Source: Micromonospora sp. MW-13 (GTDB lineage: Bacteria > Actinomycetota > Actinomycetes > Mycobacteriales > Micromonosporaceae). From it: a stretch of 64,000 bases of DNA. The notes beneath the pieces are model-generated. The model ran no database searches, was not told the origin of the DNA, and worked only from the letters and a program-made list of their open reading frames with translations. Made by a program: the position numbers and the translations under genes. Location: the NCBI RefSeq assembly GCF_003434305.1, contig NZ_QKKX01000058.1:28790-92789 (forward strand). The letters run 5' to 3'. Shown piece by piece: positions 8,415 to 16,542 of this stretch. Numbering within the stretch: the stretch's first letter is position 1; every line of letters starts with the position of its first letter.

Positions 8415-8598
8415 CCTGACCGGTGCCGTCTGGCGCAAGTCGACCCGCAGCAACAACGGCGGCAACTGCGTCGAAGTCGCCGACAACATCCCCGGCATCG
8501 TCGGCCTACGCGACAGCAAGGACCCGACGGGCCCAGTGCTGACCTTCGCCCCGAACGCCTGGGGCACCTTCATCCAAGGCGTCAAGGCGAGCCGCTGA
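8407..8598 (+). CDS. DUF397 domain protein
   Basis: A 63-residue protein with the DUF397 pattern: WRKSTRSNNGGNCVEVAD, then GLRDSKDPTGPVLTF and a final W.TFI..V. It overlaps the XRE regulator by 8 bases and is translated from GTG. These proteins are thought to counter the partner regulator, much like an antitoxin-style control pair; this is family knowledge, not visible here. Confidence 0.9.
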   Translation: MPDLTGAVWRKSTRSNNGGNCVEVADNIPGIVGLRDSKDPTGPVLTFAPNAWGTFIQGVKASR

Positions 8599-8838
8599 CC
8601 GCCGGTCGCGCCCCCTGCGAAGCAGTTCGGAGGCGGCGCGCCGGTGTTCCCGGACCGATTCGCGTCCCTCGCTGACACCCGAGTGCTCATAGCCCACTTC
8701 GTTGTGTCGTACTCCGCTTGATGCGGGACTTCAGTTGATGGGTTACACGGGCCTTGAGCATGCCGGATACGGACCGTGACGCCAACTGTCCACGACGGCT
8801 GGTGTGCCAGGCGTCCGCTTCTGTCGAATTGAGTGCGG

Positions 8839-9513
8839 TCAGTGTGTTTGGGTTGCCCAGACCGGCTGCTGGGGCTCGTCGTTGTGCACGATGATGTCGA
8901 CGTGATCGGTCGGACGGACCATAGCAAGGTAGAGCTGTTGGGAGGGGATGTAACGCTCGCGCCAGCGCCGTTCGACTTCGGCCCGAGATGACACCCGGCG
9001 CTCTCGGATCACGGCACGATCCACGGTCTTTTCGAGCGCGGTCGACACGAAGATGCGCAGGTCCCACCGGTCAATCAGTTCCGGGCGCATGAGGAAGACG
9101 CCGTCGAAGACCAGCACGGCGTCGGCGGGGACCGTCGTGACCGGTGGGGACAGCGCGGTATCCGCTGTGCGGTCGTAGACCGCGTGTTGGAAGCGTCGAT
9201 CCCCGCCGGGGCCGAGCGGATCGAGCAGAACCCGGTTCAGGGCGTCGTAGTCGTGGGTGTCGAAGTAGCAGCCTTCGGCCGAGTACTCGCCGCGCGGGTA
9301 GCGCTGTGCTCGGGGGAAGAGGAAATCGTCGATCGTCGCGCGGATGACGTCGCGGCCCTGTGTGCGCAAGACAACGGCCAACTCGTCGGCGAGCGTGGTC
9401 TTACCTGCGGCGGGCGGTCCGTCGATGGCAACCCGCGTCGGGTGTGCGACTGTGACGGACCCGACTGCCTCAACCAGGCGGCCGAGCAACTCGTCGCGGG
9501 TGCCTTGGTCCAT
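8839..9513 (-). CDS. Uridine kinase-like P-loop kinase
   Basis: A 224-residue protein with Walker A GPPAAGKTTLADELA at about residues 27-41. Further motifs are the acidic patch TIDDFLFPRAQRYPRG, a Walker B-like VLVFDGVFLMRPEL, and a lid RVIRERRVSSRAEVERRW-like segment. This is the uridine kinase/phosphoribulokinase fold that phosphorylates a nucleoside or similar small molecule with ATP. ATG 9513 is preferred because it gives the usual length and has GGGGCAGGA upstream. An in-frame ATG at 9630 would add 39 residues but has no ribosome-binding site. Confidence 0.8.
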   Translation of the reverse strand: MDQGTRDELLGRLVEAVGSVTVAHPTRVAIDGPPAAGKTTLADELAVVLRTQGRDVIRATIDDFLFPRAQRYPRGEYSAEGCYFDTHDYDALNRVLLDPLGPGGDRRFQHAVYDRTADTALSPPVTTVPADAVLVFDGVFLMRPELIDRWDLRIFVSTALEKTVDRAVIRERRVSSRAEVERRWRERYIPSQQLYLAMVRPTDHVDIIVHNDEPQQPVWATQTH

Positions 9514-9912
9514 GTCCTGCCCCGTCCTACCCGCTCGGCCGACACCCGCGGGAAACCCGATGATCGTTTCCTGGACCTGCGTTCCTTCTGGAAGTCTGCG
9601 CCGAACCGCGCTCAGTTGATCCTCAGCCATGACCGAACCATTATCAGCCGTCTCGCGTCGACCGGCATACACGGATCAGAGGGGCAGCAGGGACGCGGTC
9701 CGGACGACATCCTCATCTGCCGCTGACTGCGCGTCTTGACCGGCGTCGAGAATCGCATGGCCCAGCGATCGGCGGCACGCCAGTTACGCACCGTGACAGC
9801 CGAGCCCGGTTAGAGCCGGCCCGAGATCACACCGTCCGCGACGACACCCTGACCGTCGCTGTGACGACAAATCGGCAGGCGTGACGAGCGCCGCTGTCAC
9901 CCCGGCTCTTCG
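9514..9912. other. Intergenic region between two leftward genes
   Basis: About 400 bases between the kinase start and the peptidase stop. It holds the kinase leader (including the alternative ATG at 9630) and no other convincing coding or RNA feature. Confidence 0.4.
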
Positions 9913-12003
9913 TCACACCGCTGCCTCCCGCTCCGACGCACCGATGGATGACCGCTGGTGCGGCAGGGTCGGACGCGCCTCCCCGCTCAGGTTGCGCCAC
10001 AGGAACTCCAGCGTCAGCGCCCAGACGAAGGCGCGTTGCGCGTTGTTCGCCGCCGCGCCGTGTCCGCCCTCGACGTTCTCGTAGTACGCCACCTCGTGGC
10101 CGTGTTCGCGCAGCCGGGCCGCCATCTTGCGGGCGTGCCCGGGATGCACCCGGTCGTCCCGGGTCGAGGTGACGAACAGGGCCGGCGGATAGGGCTGGTC
10201 GCCACGGACGTTGTGGTAGGGCGAGTACCGGCGCAGGTAGGCCCAGTCGGTCGGCTCGTCCGGGTCGCCGTACTCCGCCATCCACGAGGCGCCGGCCAGC
10301 AGCCGGTGGTAGCGCCGCATGTCCAGCAGCGGCACGTGCGCGACGACCGCGCCGAACAGCGCCGGGTAGCGGGTCAGCATCACCCCCGCCAGCAGCCCGC
10401 CGTTGCTGCCGCCCTGGACGCCGAGCCGCGCCGGCGTGGTGATTCCCCGGGCGACCAGGTCGGCCGCCACCGCCGCGAAGTCCTCGTACGCCCGGGGTCG
10501 GTCCTCCCGGAGCGCGGCCCGGTGCCACCCGGGGCCGTACTCGCCGCCGCCCCGGATGTTCGCCACCACGTAGCTGCCGCCCCGGGCCAGCCACCCCCGG
10601 CCGATGACGCCGCTGTAGTGCGGGGTCAGGGAGACCTCGAAGCCGCCGTACCCGGTGAGCAGGGTCGGTCCGCCGGCCGCGTCCGGGTCGCCCACCACGA
10701 AGTACGGCACCCGCGTCCCGTCGGCCGAGGTGGCGAAGAACTGCCGTTCCGCCAGGCCCTCGCCGGCGAAGAACGCCGGTGCCCGCTTGAGCGTCTCGAC
10801 CGGGCCGCCGACCCGGCCGAGCCGCAGGGTCGCCGGTTCCCGGAACCCCTCGGACGCGAGCAGGTAGTCGTCGCCGGTGTCGGGGTCGGTCTCCACCAGC
10901 CGGCTGTGGCCGGACTCCGGTACGCCCGGCAGCGGCTCCCGCCGCCAACCCGTCGCGTCGGGGGTCAGCACCTCCAGCCGGCTCCGCACGTCCGCGAGGA
11001 TGGCCAGGATGAGATGTTTGCGGGTCCACGCGTGCCCGCCCAGCGCGGTGCGGTCGTCCGGCGTGAACAGCACCGCCAGGTCCCGCCCACCGGCGAGGAA
11101 CGCGTCGAACCGGGCCGCCAGCAGCGCGCCCGCCGGATGGGTGACGCCCTCGACCGTCCACGGCGAGCGCAGCCCGATCACGAGCCACTCCCGGTGCACG
11201 TCCCACCGGGCGTCGTCCGGCACGTCGATCCGCAGCCGCTCACCCTCCCGCGTCAGCAGGTAGCTCTCCCTGCGGTAGAAGTCCAGGTCCCGGACCAGGA
11301 AGGTGCGCTCGAACCCGGGCGTGCAGTCGTACGAGGCGTGGGCGGCGACGTCGTCCGCCTGCCCCTCGAAGACGACCTCGGCCGCCGACAGCGGCGTGCC
11401 CCGCCGCCAGCGCCTGGCCACCCGGGGATGGCCGGAGATGGTCAGCGACCCGGGCCCGAAGTCGGTGGCCACGTAGATGTGGTCGGCGTCGATCCAGCAG
11501 ACCGTGCTCTTGGCCTCGGCAAGCGTGAAGCCGTCCTCGACGAAGGTGCGGCCGACCAGGTCGAACTCGCGCACCACGACCGCGTCGGAGCCGCCTCGGG
11601 ACAGGCTGACCAGGCAGCGCTCGTACCCGGGGCGCAGCACCGTCGCACCGTCCCAGACCCAGTTCTCGCCCTCCTCGGCGGCCAACGCGTCGAGGTCGAG
11701 CAGCACGTCCCACTCGGGCTCGGGCCGGCGGTACTGGTCGAGGGTGGTCCGCCGCCACCTCCCCCGCGGATGCGACGCGTCGGTCCGGAAGTCGTAGTAG
11801 AAGTGGTCCCCGCACCACCCCGGGTAGGGGATGCGCTCGTCCGAGTCGAGCACCTGCCGGATCTCGCCCCGCAGGGCGGCGAACCGCCCGCCCCCGGTCA
11901 GCGCGGCCAGGGTCTCCGCGTTGCGCTCCCGCACCCATTCGGCCGCGCCCGTCCCGTCCAGGTCTTCCAACCACAGGTACGGGTCGTCGCCCTCGTCCGT
12001 CAT
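9913..12003 (-). CDS. Prolyl oligopeptidase family serine peptidase (S9A)
   Basis: A 696-residue peptidase. The N-terminal half (from DDPYLWLEDLDG) forms the seven-bladed propeller of S9A enzymes. The C-terminal alpha/beta hydrolase domain holds the nucleophile in GVQGGSNGGLLAGVML, the acidic residue in TSTRDDRVHPGHARKM and the histidine in VEGGHGAAANN. The oxyanion loop precedes as ANIRGGGEYGPGWH. No signal peptide is seen, so it is probably cytosolic and cleaves short peptides after proline or basic residues. ATG 12003 has GAAGG about 9 bases upstream; a GTG at 12021 is a possible alternative. Confidence 0.92.
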   Translation of the reverse strand: MTDEGDDPYLWLEDLDGTGAAEWVRERNAETLAALTGGGRFAALRGEIRQVLDSDERIPYPGWCGDHFYYDFRTDASHPRGRWRRTTLDQYRRPEPEWDVLLDLDALAAEEGENWVWDGATVLRPGYERCLVSLSRGGSDAVVVREFDLVGRTFVEDGFTLAEAKSTVCWIDADHIYVATDFGPGSLTISGHPRVARRWRRGTPLSAAEVVFEGQADDVAAHASYDCTPGFERTFLVRDLDFYRRESYLLTREGERLRIDVPDDARWDVHREWLVIGLRSPWTVEGVTHPAGALLAARFDAFLAGGRDLAVLFTPDDRTALGGHAWTRKHLILAILADVRSRLEVLTPDATGWRREPLPGVPESGHSRLVETDPDTGDDYLLASEGFREPATLRLGRVGGPVETLKRAPAFFAGEGLAERQFFATSADGTRVPYFVVGDPDAAGGPTLLTGYGGFEVSLTPHYSGVIGRGWLARGGSYVVANIRGGGEYGPGWHRAALREDRPRAYEDFAAVAADLVARGITTPARLGVQGGSNGGLLAGVMLTRYPALFGAVVAHVPLLDMRRYHRLLAGASWMAEYGDPDEPTDWAYLRRYSPYHNVRGDQPYPPALFVTSTRDDRVHPGHARKMAARLREHGHEVAYYENVEGGHGAAANNAQRAFVWALTLEFLWRNLSGEARPTLPHQRSSIGASEREAAV

Positions 12004-12094
12004 CCTCGCCACCTTCGCCACTATCCCCCACCCGTCAACTCAACTGTGACCGTCTGCCTGGCATGGCCCTGAACTGGCGGGGTATGACCGGAAC

Positions 12095-13237
12095 ATGAGG
12101 GCTAGCTTCCGGATCGGCCGGATCGCGGGCGTGCCGGTCGGGGTCAACTGGAGCGTCCTGGTCATCTTCCTGTTGATCGCCTGGCTGTTGTCGGCCAGCC
12201 AGTTCCCCCGGTCGTACCCCGACCGGCCAACCTGGGCGTACGTGCTGGCCGGGCTGAGCGCCGCGGTGGTCTTCTTCCTCGGGCTGCTGGCCCACGAGGT
12301 CGCGCACGCGGTGGTGGCCAAGCGCAACGGCATCGAGGTCGAGGGGATCACCCTGTGGCTCTTCGGGGGCGTCTCCGAGCTGCGCGGGGAGGCCCGCGAC
12401 CCCGGGGCGGAGCTGCGCATCGCCGGGATCGGGCCGCTGGTCAGCCTGATCATCGGTGTCTTCTTCGGCGGCGTGGCGGCGCTGCTCGCCCTGGCGGGGG
12501 TGCACGGGCTGCTGCTCGGCGCGCTGGCCTGGCTGGCCGGCATCAACGTCCTGCTGGCGATCTTCAACGTGCTGCCGGCCGCCCCGCTGGACGGGGGGCG
12601 GCTGCTGCGCGCCGCCGTGTGGAAGGCCACCGGCGACCGGACGAGGGCGTCCGTGGTGGCGGCGCGGGCCGGCTGGATCCTCGGTGTGCTGCTGATCGGG
12701 CTGGGCCTGTGGCAGTTCCTGCGCGGCGCCGGGGTCGGCGGGCTCTGGCTGGCGTTGATCGGCTGGTTCCTGATCGGGGCCGCCGGGATCGAGGAGCGGC
12801 AGGCCCGGATGGGCAGCGCGCTGCGCGGGGTGCGGGTGGCGGACGTGATGACCCCCCAACCGCAGACCGCGTCGGCCGAGATGACCGTGGCCGACTTCGT
12901 CGACCACTACCTCTTCGCGTACCGGCACTCGGCGCTGCCGCTGACCGAGGACGGCCGGCCGGTCGGCCTGGTCACCCTCGACCGGGTACGCGGCGTGGCG
13001 GCCGACCGGCGGGCCGCGACCACGCTGGCCGAGGTGGCCTGCCGGGCCGACCAGCTCGTGCTGGCCTCCCCGGACGAGCAGCTCACCGACCTGCTCCCCC
13101 GGCTCAGCGAGTGCGCCGACGGCCGGGCGCTGGTGGTGACCGAGCAGCGGCTGGTCGGCATCGTTTCGCCCAGCGACATCAGCCGGGCGGCGCAGCGCGG
13201 CAGCCTCCGGGACCAGGTGGCCGCCGGCCGGCGCTGA
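12095..13237 (+). CDS. Site-2 protease family protein (M50B) with CBS domains
   Basis: A 380-residue intramembrane metalloprotease. Membrane segments include residues about 20-35, 48-66, 105-130 and 150-170. The zinc motif is HEVAH at residues 67-71, and the third ligand Asp lies in LPAAPLDGGRLLRA near residue 160. After a fourth membrane stretch come two CBS domains (VADVMTPQPQTASAEMTV; LVGIVSPSDISRAA), which in this family bind nucleotides and gate activity. It resembles the Rip3-type proteases of actinobacteria, which cut membrane-bound regulators. Confidence 0.92.
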   Translation: MRASFRIGRIAGVPVGVNWSVLVIFLLIAWLLSASQFPRSYPDRPTWAYVLAGLSAAVVFFLGLLAHEVAHAVVAKRNGIEVEGITLWLFGGVSELRGEARDPGAELRIAGIGPLVSLIIGVFFGGVAALLALAGVHGLLLGALAWLAGINVLLAIFNVLPAAPLDGGRLLRAAVWKATGDRTRASVVAARAGWILGVLLIGLGLWQFLRGAGVGGLWLALIGWFLIGAAGIEERQARMGSALRGVRVADVMTPQPQTASAEMTVADFVDHYLFAYRHSALPLTEDGRPVGLVTLDRVRGVAADRRAATTLAEVACRADQLVLASPDEQLTDLLPRLSECADGRALVVTEQRLVGIVSPSDISRAAQRGSLRDQVAAGRR

Positions 13238-13253
13238 ACCGGCCGGCGGCCCT

Positions 13254-13320
13254 CTTGATCGTCTGCTGTTCGCGGACACCCGCTCCGGCGTGTCGTCTCA
13301 CTCCGGCGCAGCCGATCAAG
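13254..13320. repeat. CTTGATCG / CGATCAAG inverted repeat between convergent genes
   Basis: Perfect 8-base arms (13254-13261 and 13313-13320) are separated by 51 bases, between the convergent protease and oxidase genes. A related element built on TGATCAAG/CTTGATCA occurs at 60308-60363. It may act as a bidirectional terminator or be a dispersed intergenic element. Confidence 0.5.
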
Positions 13321-13373
13321 GGAAGCCGGGGCGGTGGGAGTGGTGGGGGTGGTGGGAGTGGGGATCCGGCCGG

Positions 13374-14687
13374 TCAGCGGGGGAAGTGGCGGTCCAGCAG
13401 GGCTGTGCGGAACTTGCCTGCCGGGTCCAGGGTGCGCAGCAGGGCCAGGAAGTCCGCGTGCCGGGGGTACGCCGCGGCGACCGCCGCCGGGTCGAGCGTG
13501 AACACCTTTCCCCAGTGCGGCCGGGGCGCGAACGGGGCCAGTCGCGCCTCCACCTCGGCCAGCACCGGGGCCACCGCGTCGGCGTCGGCAGTCCAGGTGA
13601 AGTGCACGGCGACGCTGTCCCGCCGGTACTGCGGGCTCAGCCACAGCTCGTCGGCGGCGACCGTGCGCAGCTCGCAGACCTGGAGCACGGCGGCGATCCG
13701 GTCCGCCACCGGGTCGAGAGCGGCCAGCGCGTCGGCCGCCGCCGCCCGGGGCAGGTGGTACTCCGACTGGAGTTCGTCGCCGCTGCTCGGGGTGAAGCCG
13801 AGCCGGAAGTGCGCCAGCCGCTCGTGCCACGGGCCGGGCTCGCCGAGCTGGGCGGTGCAGCTCTCCGCCGGCATGCCGGGCACCGGGTGCACCGGCCCGG
13901 CCGCCGTCGTGGTGCCCAGCCAGCCGGCCTCCGGTGGCGGGGCGTCGGCGAGCTGCTTGCGCCACACCTGCCCGATCCGGCCGCCGCGCCAGTCGGTGAA
14001 GAGGCTGACGCTGTACGCCGAGACGAACGCCTCGTCCAGGGCCGCGCGGGGCAGGCCGAGCCGGACGTACTGCCGCACCTCGAAGGCGGGCACCAGGTCC
14101 AGGGTGACCCGGGTGACCACGCCCAGCGCGCCGAGGGCGACCACCATCCCGGCGAACCGGTCGCCGTCGGCGTCCCGGCGCACGGTCAGCAGGTCGCCGT
14201 CGGCGGTGACCAGCTCCAGGGCGGCCACGGCGGTGGCCAGGTTGCCGATCCCGACGCCCGAGCCGTGGGTGGCGGTGGCCACCGCGCCGGCCACCGAGAT
14301 GTGCGGCAGCGACGCCATCGTCGGCAGGGCGTACCCGGCGGCGTGCAGCCGGATGGCCAGGTCGCCGTAGCGCACGGCGGCGGCCACCGTGACCGTGCGG
14401 CGTACCCGGTCCACCTCGACGGTGGGCGGCAGGCCGGCCAGCGACACCAGGTCGCCGGTGGTGTCGCCGAACCGGTTGAAAGAGTGCCCGGTGCCGACCG
14501 CCCGGACCCGGTCGCCGGCGGCGACGAGCCGGCGCAGTTCGGTTACCGTGGACGGTCGGTGCCGCCGGGCGGCGGCGTACCGGACGTTGCCGGCCCAGTT
14601 GTGCCCCGGCACGCCCGGTGCCCGGTCGGCGGGCCCCGCCCCGCGCGCGCCGACGCCCGGCCGCGGCCCCCGGTCCCCTGCGTCCAC
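13374..14687 (-). CDS. FAD-binding sugar-lactone oxidase (D-arabinono-1,4-lactone oxidase family)
   Basis: A 437-residue flavoprotein. The N-terminal PCMH-type FAD domain shows NWAGNVRYAAARRHRP, VRAVGTGHSFNRFGDTTG and ATATHGSGVGIGNLA. The C-terminal ALO domain ends with RPHWGKVFTLDP. The family oxidises aldonolactones or related sugars, passing electrons to oxygen or a carrier. GTG 14687 is chosen because GGGAG stands 8 bases upstream; the frame stays open farther upstream but lacks family similarity. The N-terminal 20 residues are glycine- and arginine-rich. Confidence 0.88.
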   Translation of the reverse strand: MDAGDRGPRPGVGARGAGPADRAPGVPGHNWAGNVRYAAARRHRPSTVTELRRLVAAGDRVRAVGTGHSFNRFGDTTGDLVSLAGLPPTVEVDRVRRTVTVAAAVRYGDLAIRLHAAGYALPTMASLPHISVAGAVATATHGSGVGIGNLATAVAALELVTADGDLLTVRRDADGDRFAGMVVALGALGVVTRVTLDLVPAFEVRQYVRLGLPRAALDEAFVSAYSVSLFTDWRGGRIGQVWRKQLADAPPPEAGWLGTTTAAGPVHPVPGMPAESCTAQLGEPGPWHERLAHFRLGFTPSSGDELQSEYHLPRAAAADALAALDPVADRIAAVLQVCELRTVAADELWLSPQYRRDSVAVHFTWTADADAVAPVLAEVEARLAPFAPRPHWGKVFTLDPAAVAAAYPRHADFLALLRTLDPAGKFRTALLDRHFPR

Positions 14688-14773
14688 GTCGTGCTCCCGT
14701 CGCTCGGCGTCGTCGGGGAACCCTACGCCGATGAGCGGCTGTCCCGATCCCGCCCCGCGCGGCGACGGGCTCG

Positions 14774-15703
14774 TCAGAGCTGCGGCATGACCTCGGCGGC
14801 GACCAGCTCGACGTGGTCCAGGTCGGCCAGGTCGAGGACCTGGAGGTAGATCCGCTCGCTGCCGATCTCCGCGTACCGGCCGATCTTGTCGACGATCTCG
14901 GCAGGGGTGCCGGCGAGCCCGTTCTCGCGCAGCTCCGCCGGCTCCCGGCCGATCGCCTCGGCGCGCCGCCGCACCTGCGCCTCGTCCCGCCCGCAGCACA
15001 GCACCAGCGCGTTCGACCAGCGCATCCCGGCCGGGTCCCGGCCGAGTTCGGCGCAGGCCGCCCGGACCCGGTCGAACTGGGCCACCGAGTCGGCGACGGA
15101 GACGAACGGCAGGTTGAACTCGTCGGCGTAGCGGGCCGCGAGGCGGGGCGTGCGCTTCGGCCCCTTGCCGCCGAGCAGGACCGGCGGGTGCGGCTGCTGC
15201 ACCGGCTTGGGCAGGGCCGGCGAGCCGGTCACCGGGTAGTGGCGGCCGGCGAAGTCGAACGTCTCGCCGGCCGGCGTCCCCCAGAGCCCGGTGATGACGG
15301 CGAGCTGCTCCTCCAGCCGGTCGAACCGCTCGGCCACCGAGGGGAAGGGGATGCCGTACGCGGTGTGCTCGTCGGCGAACCAGCCGGCGCCGATGCCCAG
15401 CTCCACCCGGCCGCCGCTCATCTGGTCGACCTGGGCGACGGTGATCGCCAGCGGGCCGGGCAGCCGGAACGTGGCCGCCGTCATCAGGGTGCCGAGCCGG
15501 ATCCGGGAGGTCTCCCGGGCCAGGCCGGCCAGGGTGGTCCAGGCGTCCGTCGGGCCCGGTTCGCCGCTCACCGCACCCATCTTCAGGTAGTGGTCGGAGC
15601 GGAAGAACGCGTCGTAGCCGGCTTCCTCGGCGCAGCGGGCCACGGCGAGCAGTTGGTCGTAGCTGGCGCCCTGCTGGGGTTCGGTGAAGATCCGCAGTTC
15701 CAT
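14774..15703 (-). CDS. LLM-class F420-dependent oxidoreductase
   Basis: A 309-residue luciferase-like TIM-barrel protein. It starts MELRIFTEPQQGASYDQLL and shows SDHYLKM, RIRLGTLMTAATFRLPGPLA, SGGRVELGIGAGWF and PVLLGGKGPKR, the usual succession for F420-dependent LLM proteins. It would transfer hydride between F420 and an unknown substrate. It lies just upstream of the lactone oxidase on the same strand (86-base gap), so the two may be cotranscribed. Confidence 0.9.
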   Translation of the reverse strand: MELRIFTEPQQGASYDQLLAVARCAEEAGYDAFFRSDHYLKMGAVSGEPGPTDAWTTLAGLARETSRIRLGTLMTAATFRLPGPLAITVAQVDQMSGGRVELGIGAGWFADEHTAYGIPFPSVAERFDRLEEQLAVITGLWGTPAGETFDFAGRHYPVTGSPALPKPVQQPHPPVLLGGKGPKRTPRLAARYADEFNLPFVSVADSVAQFDRVRAACAELGRDPAGMRWSNALVLCCGRDEAQVRRRAEAIGREPAELRENGLAGTPAEIVDKIGRYAEIGSERIYLQVLDLADLDHVELVAAEVMPQL

Positions 15704-15788
15704 GCCCCGAGCATAGGGAGCCCGTCGGGCCCCCGCCGCGAAAGGACGGCCCAGGGGACGCCGCCCCGGCCGGGTCGGCGCGTACCGG

Positions 15789-16466
15789 TCAGGGTTGGCC
15801 GAGACCGGCCTCGCGGGCCCGCTGGATCGCCTGGCTGCGGTCGGCGACCTGGAGCTTGCCGAGCACGTTGGACAGATGGTTGCGGACGGTCTTCGGGCTC
15901 AACGTCAGCCGGCGGGCGATGACCACGTTGCTCAGCCCCTGCGCGACCAGGTCCAGCACCTCGCGCTCCCGGTCGGTCAGCTCGGGGAACGGCGCCGGCC
16001 CGCCGGCCCGCCCGCCGGCCAGGAAGCCGATCGCCCGGCTGGCGATCACCGGGCCGAGCAGCACCTCGCCGTTGGCGACCGCGCGGACGGCCCGCTCCAC
16101 CTCGCCCGGCGCGGCGCCCTTGAGCAGGTAGCCCCGCGCCCCGGCGCGCAGCGCGGCGAACACCGAGTCGTCGTCGTCCAGCATCGTCACCACCAGCACC
16201 CCGGTCCCCGGGTGCCGGGCGACGATCTCCCGGGTGGCCTCCACGCCGGACCGCCCGCCGAGGTGCAGGTCCATGATGATCACCTCGGGCCGGGTCAGGT
16301 CGGCCACCCGGACCGCCTCGTCGGCGTCGGCGGCCTCGCCGACGACCTCCAGCCCCGGCGTGGACGCCAGCAGCGCCGTCATGCCGAGCCGGAACACGGG
16401 ATGGTCGTCGACCACCGCCAGCCGGATCACCGCCGCGCCACCGTCCACCGCACCGTCACCCGTCAT
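15789..16466 (-). CDS. NarL/LuxR-type response regulator
   Basis: The receiver domain begins IRLAVVDDHPVFRLGM, has the phosphoacceptor Asp in VIIMDLHLGG and the conserved Lys in ARGYLLKGA. The C-terminal LuxR helix-turn-helix reads LTDREREVLDLVAQGLSN then VRNHLSNVLGKL. Three starts are possible: GTG 16430 (directly before the receiver), ATG 16466, and GTG 16520, whose GTGA overlaps the kinase stop. The last two lie in a 54-bp tandem duplication, so the extra N-terminal residues (TGDGAVDGGA repeated) may be accidental. The upstream histidine kinase gene is the evident partner. Confidence 0.9.
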   Translation of the reverse strand: MTGDGAVDGGAAVIRLAVVDDHPVFRLGMTALLASTPGLEVVGEAADADEAVRVADLTRPEVIIMDLHLGGRSGVEATREIVARHPGTGVLVVTMLDDDDSVFAALRAGARGYLLKGAAPGEVERAVRAVANGEVLLGPVIASRAIGFLAGGRAGGPAPFPELTDREREVLDLVAQGLSNVVIARRLTLSPKTVRNHLSNVLGKLQVADRSQAIQRAREAGLGQP

Positions 16467-16542
16467 CGCCGCACCACCAGGGTTCGTCGCGCCACCGTCC
16501 ACCGCACCGTCACCGGTCACCGCCGCACCACCAGGGTTCGTC
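16435..16542. repeat. 54-bp tandem duplication across a kinase/regulator junction
   Basis: Two head-to-tail copies (16435-16488 and 16489-16542) differ at only two bases. Each copy carries a start codon that overlaps GA on the minus strand: ATGA in one, GTGA in the other. The kinase stop lies in the upstream copy. The length, a multiple of three, keeps the regulator in frame and adds 18 residues. Confidence 0.9.
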
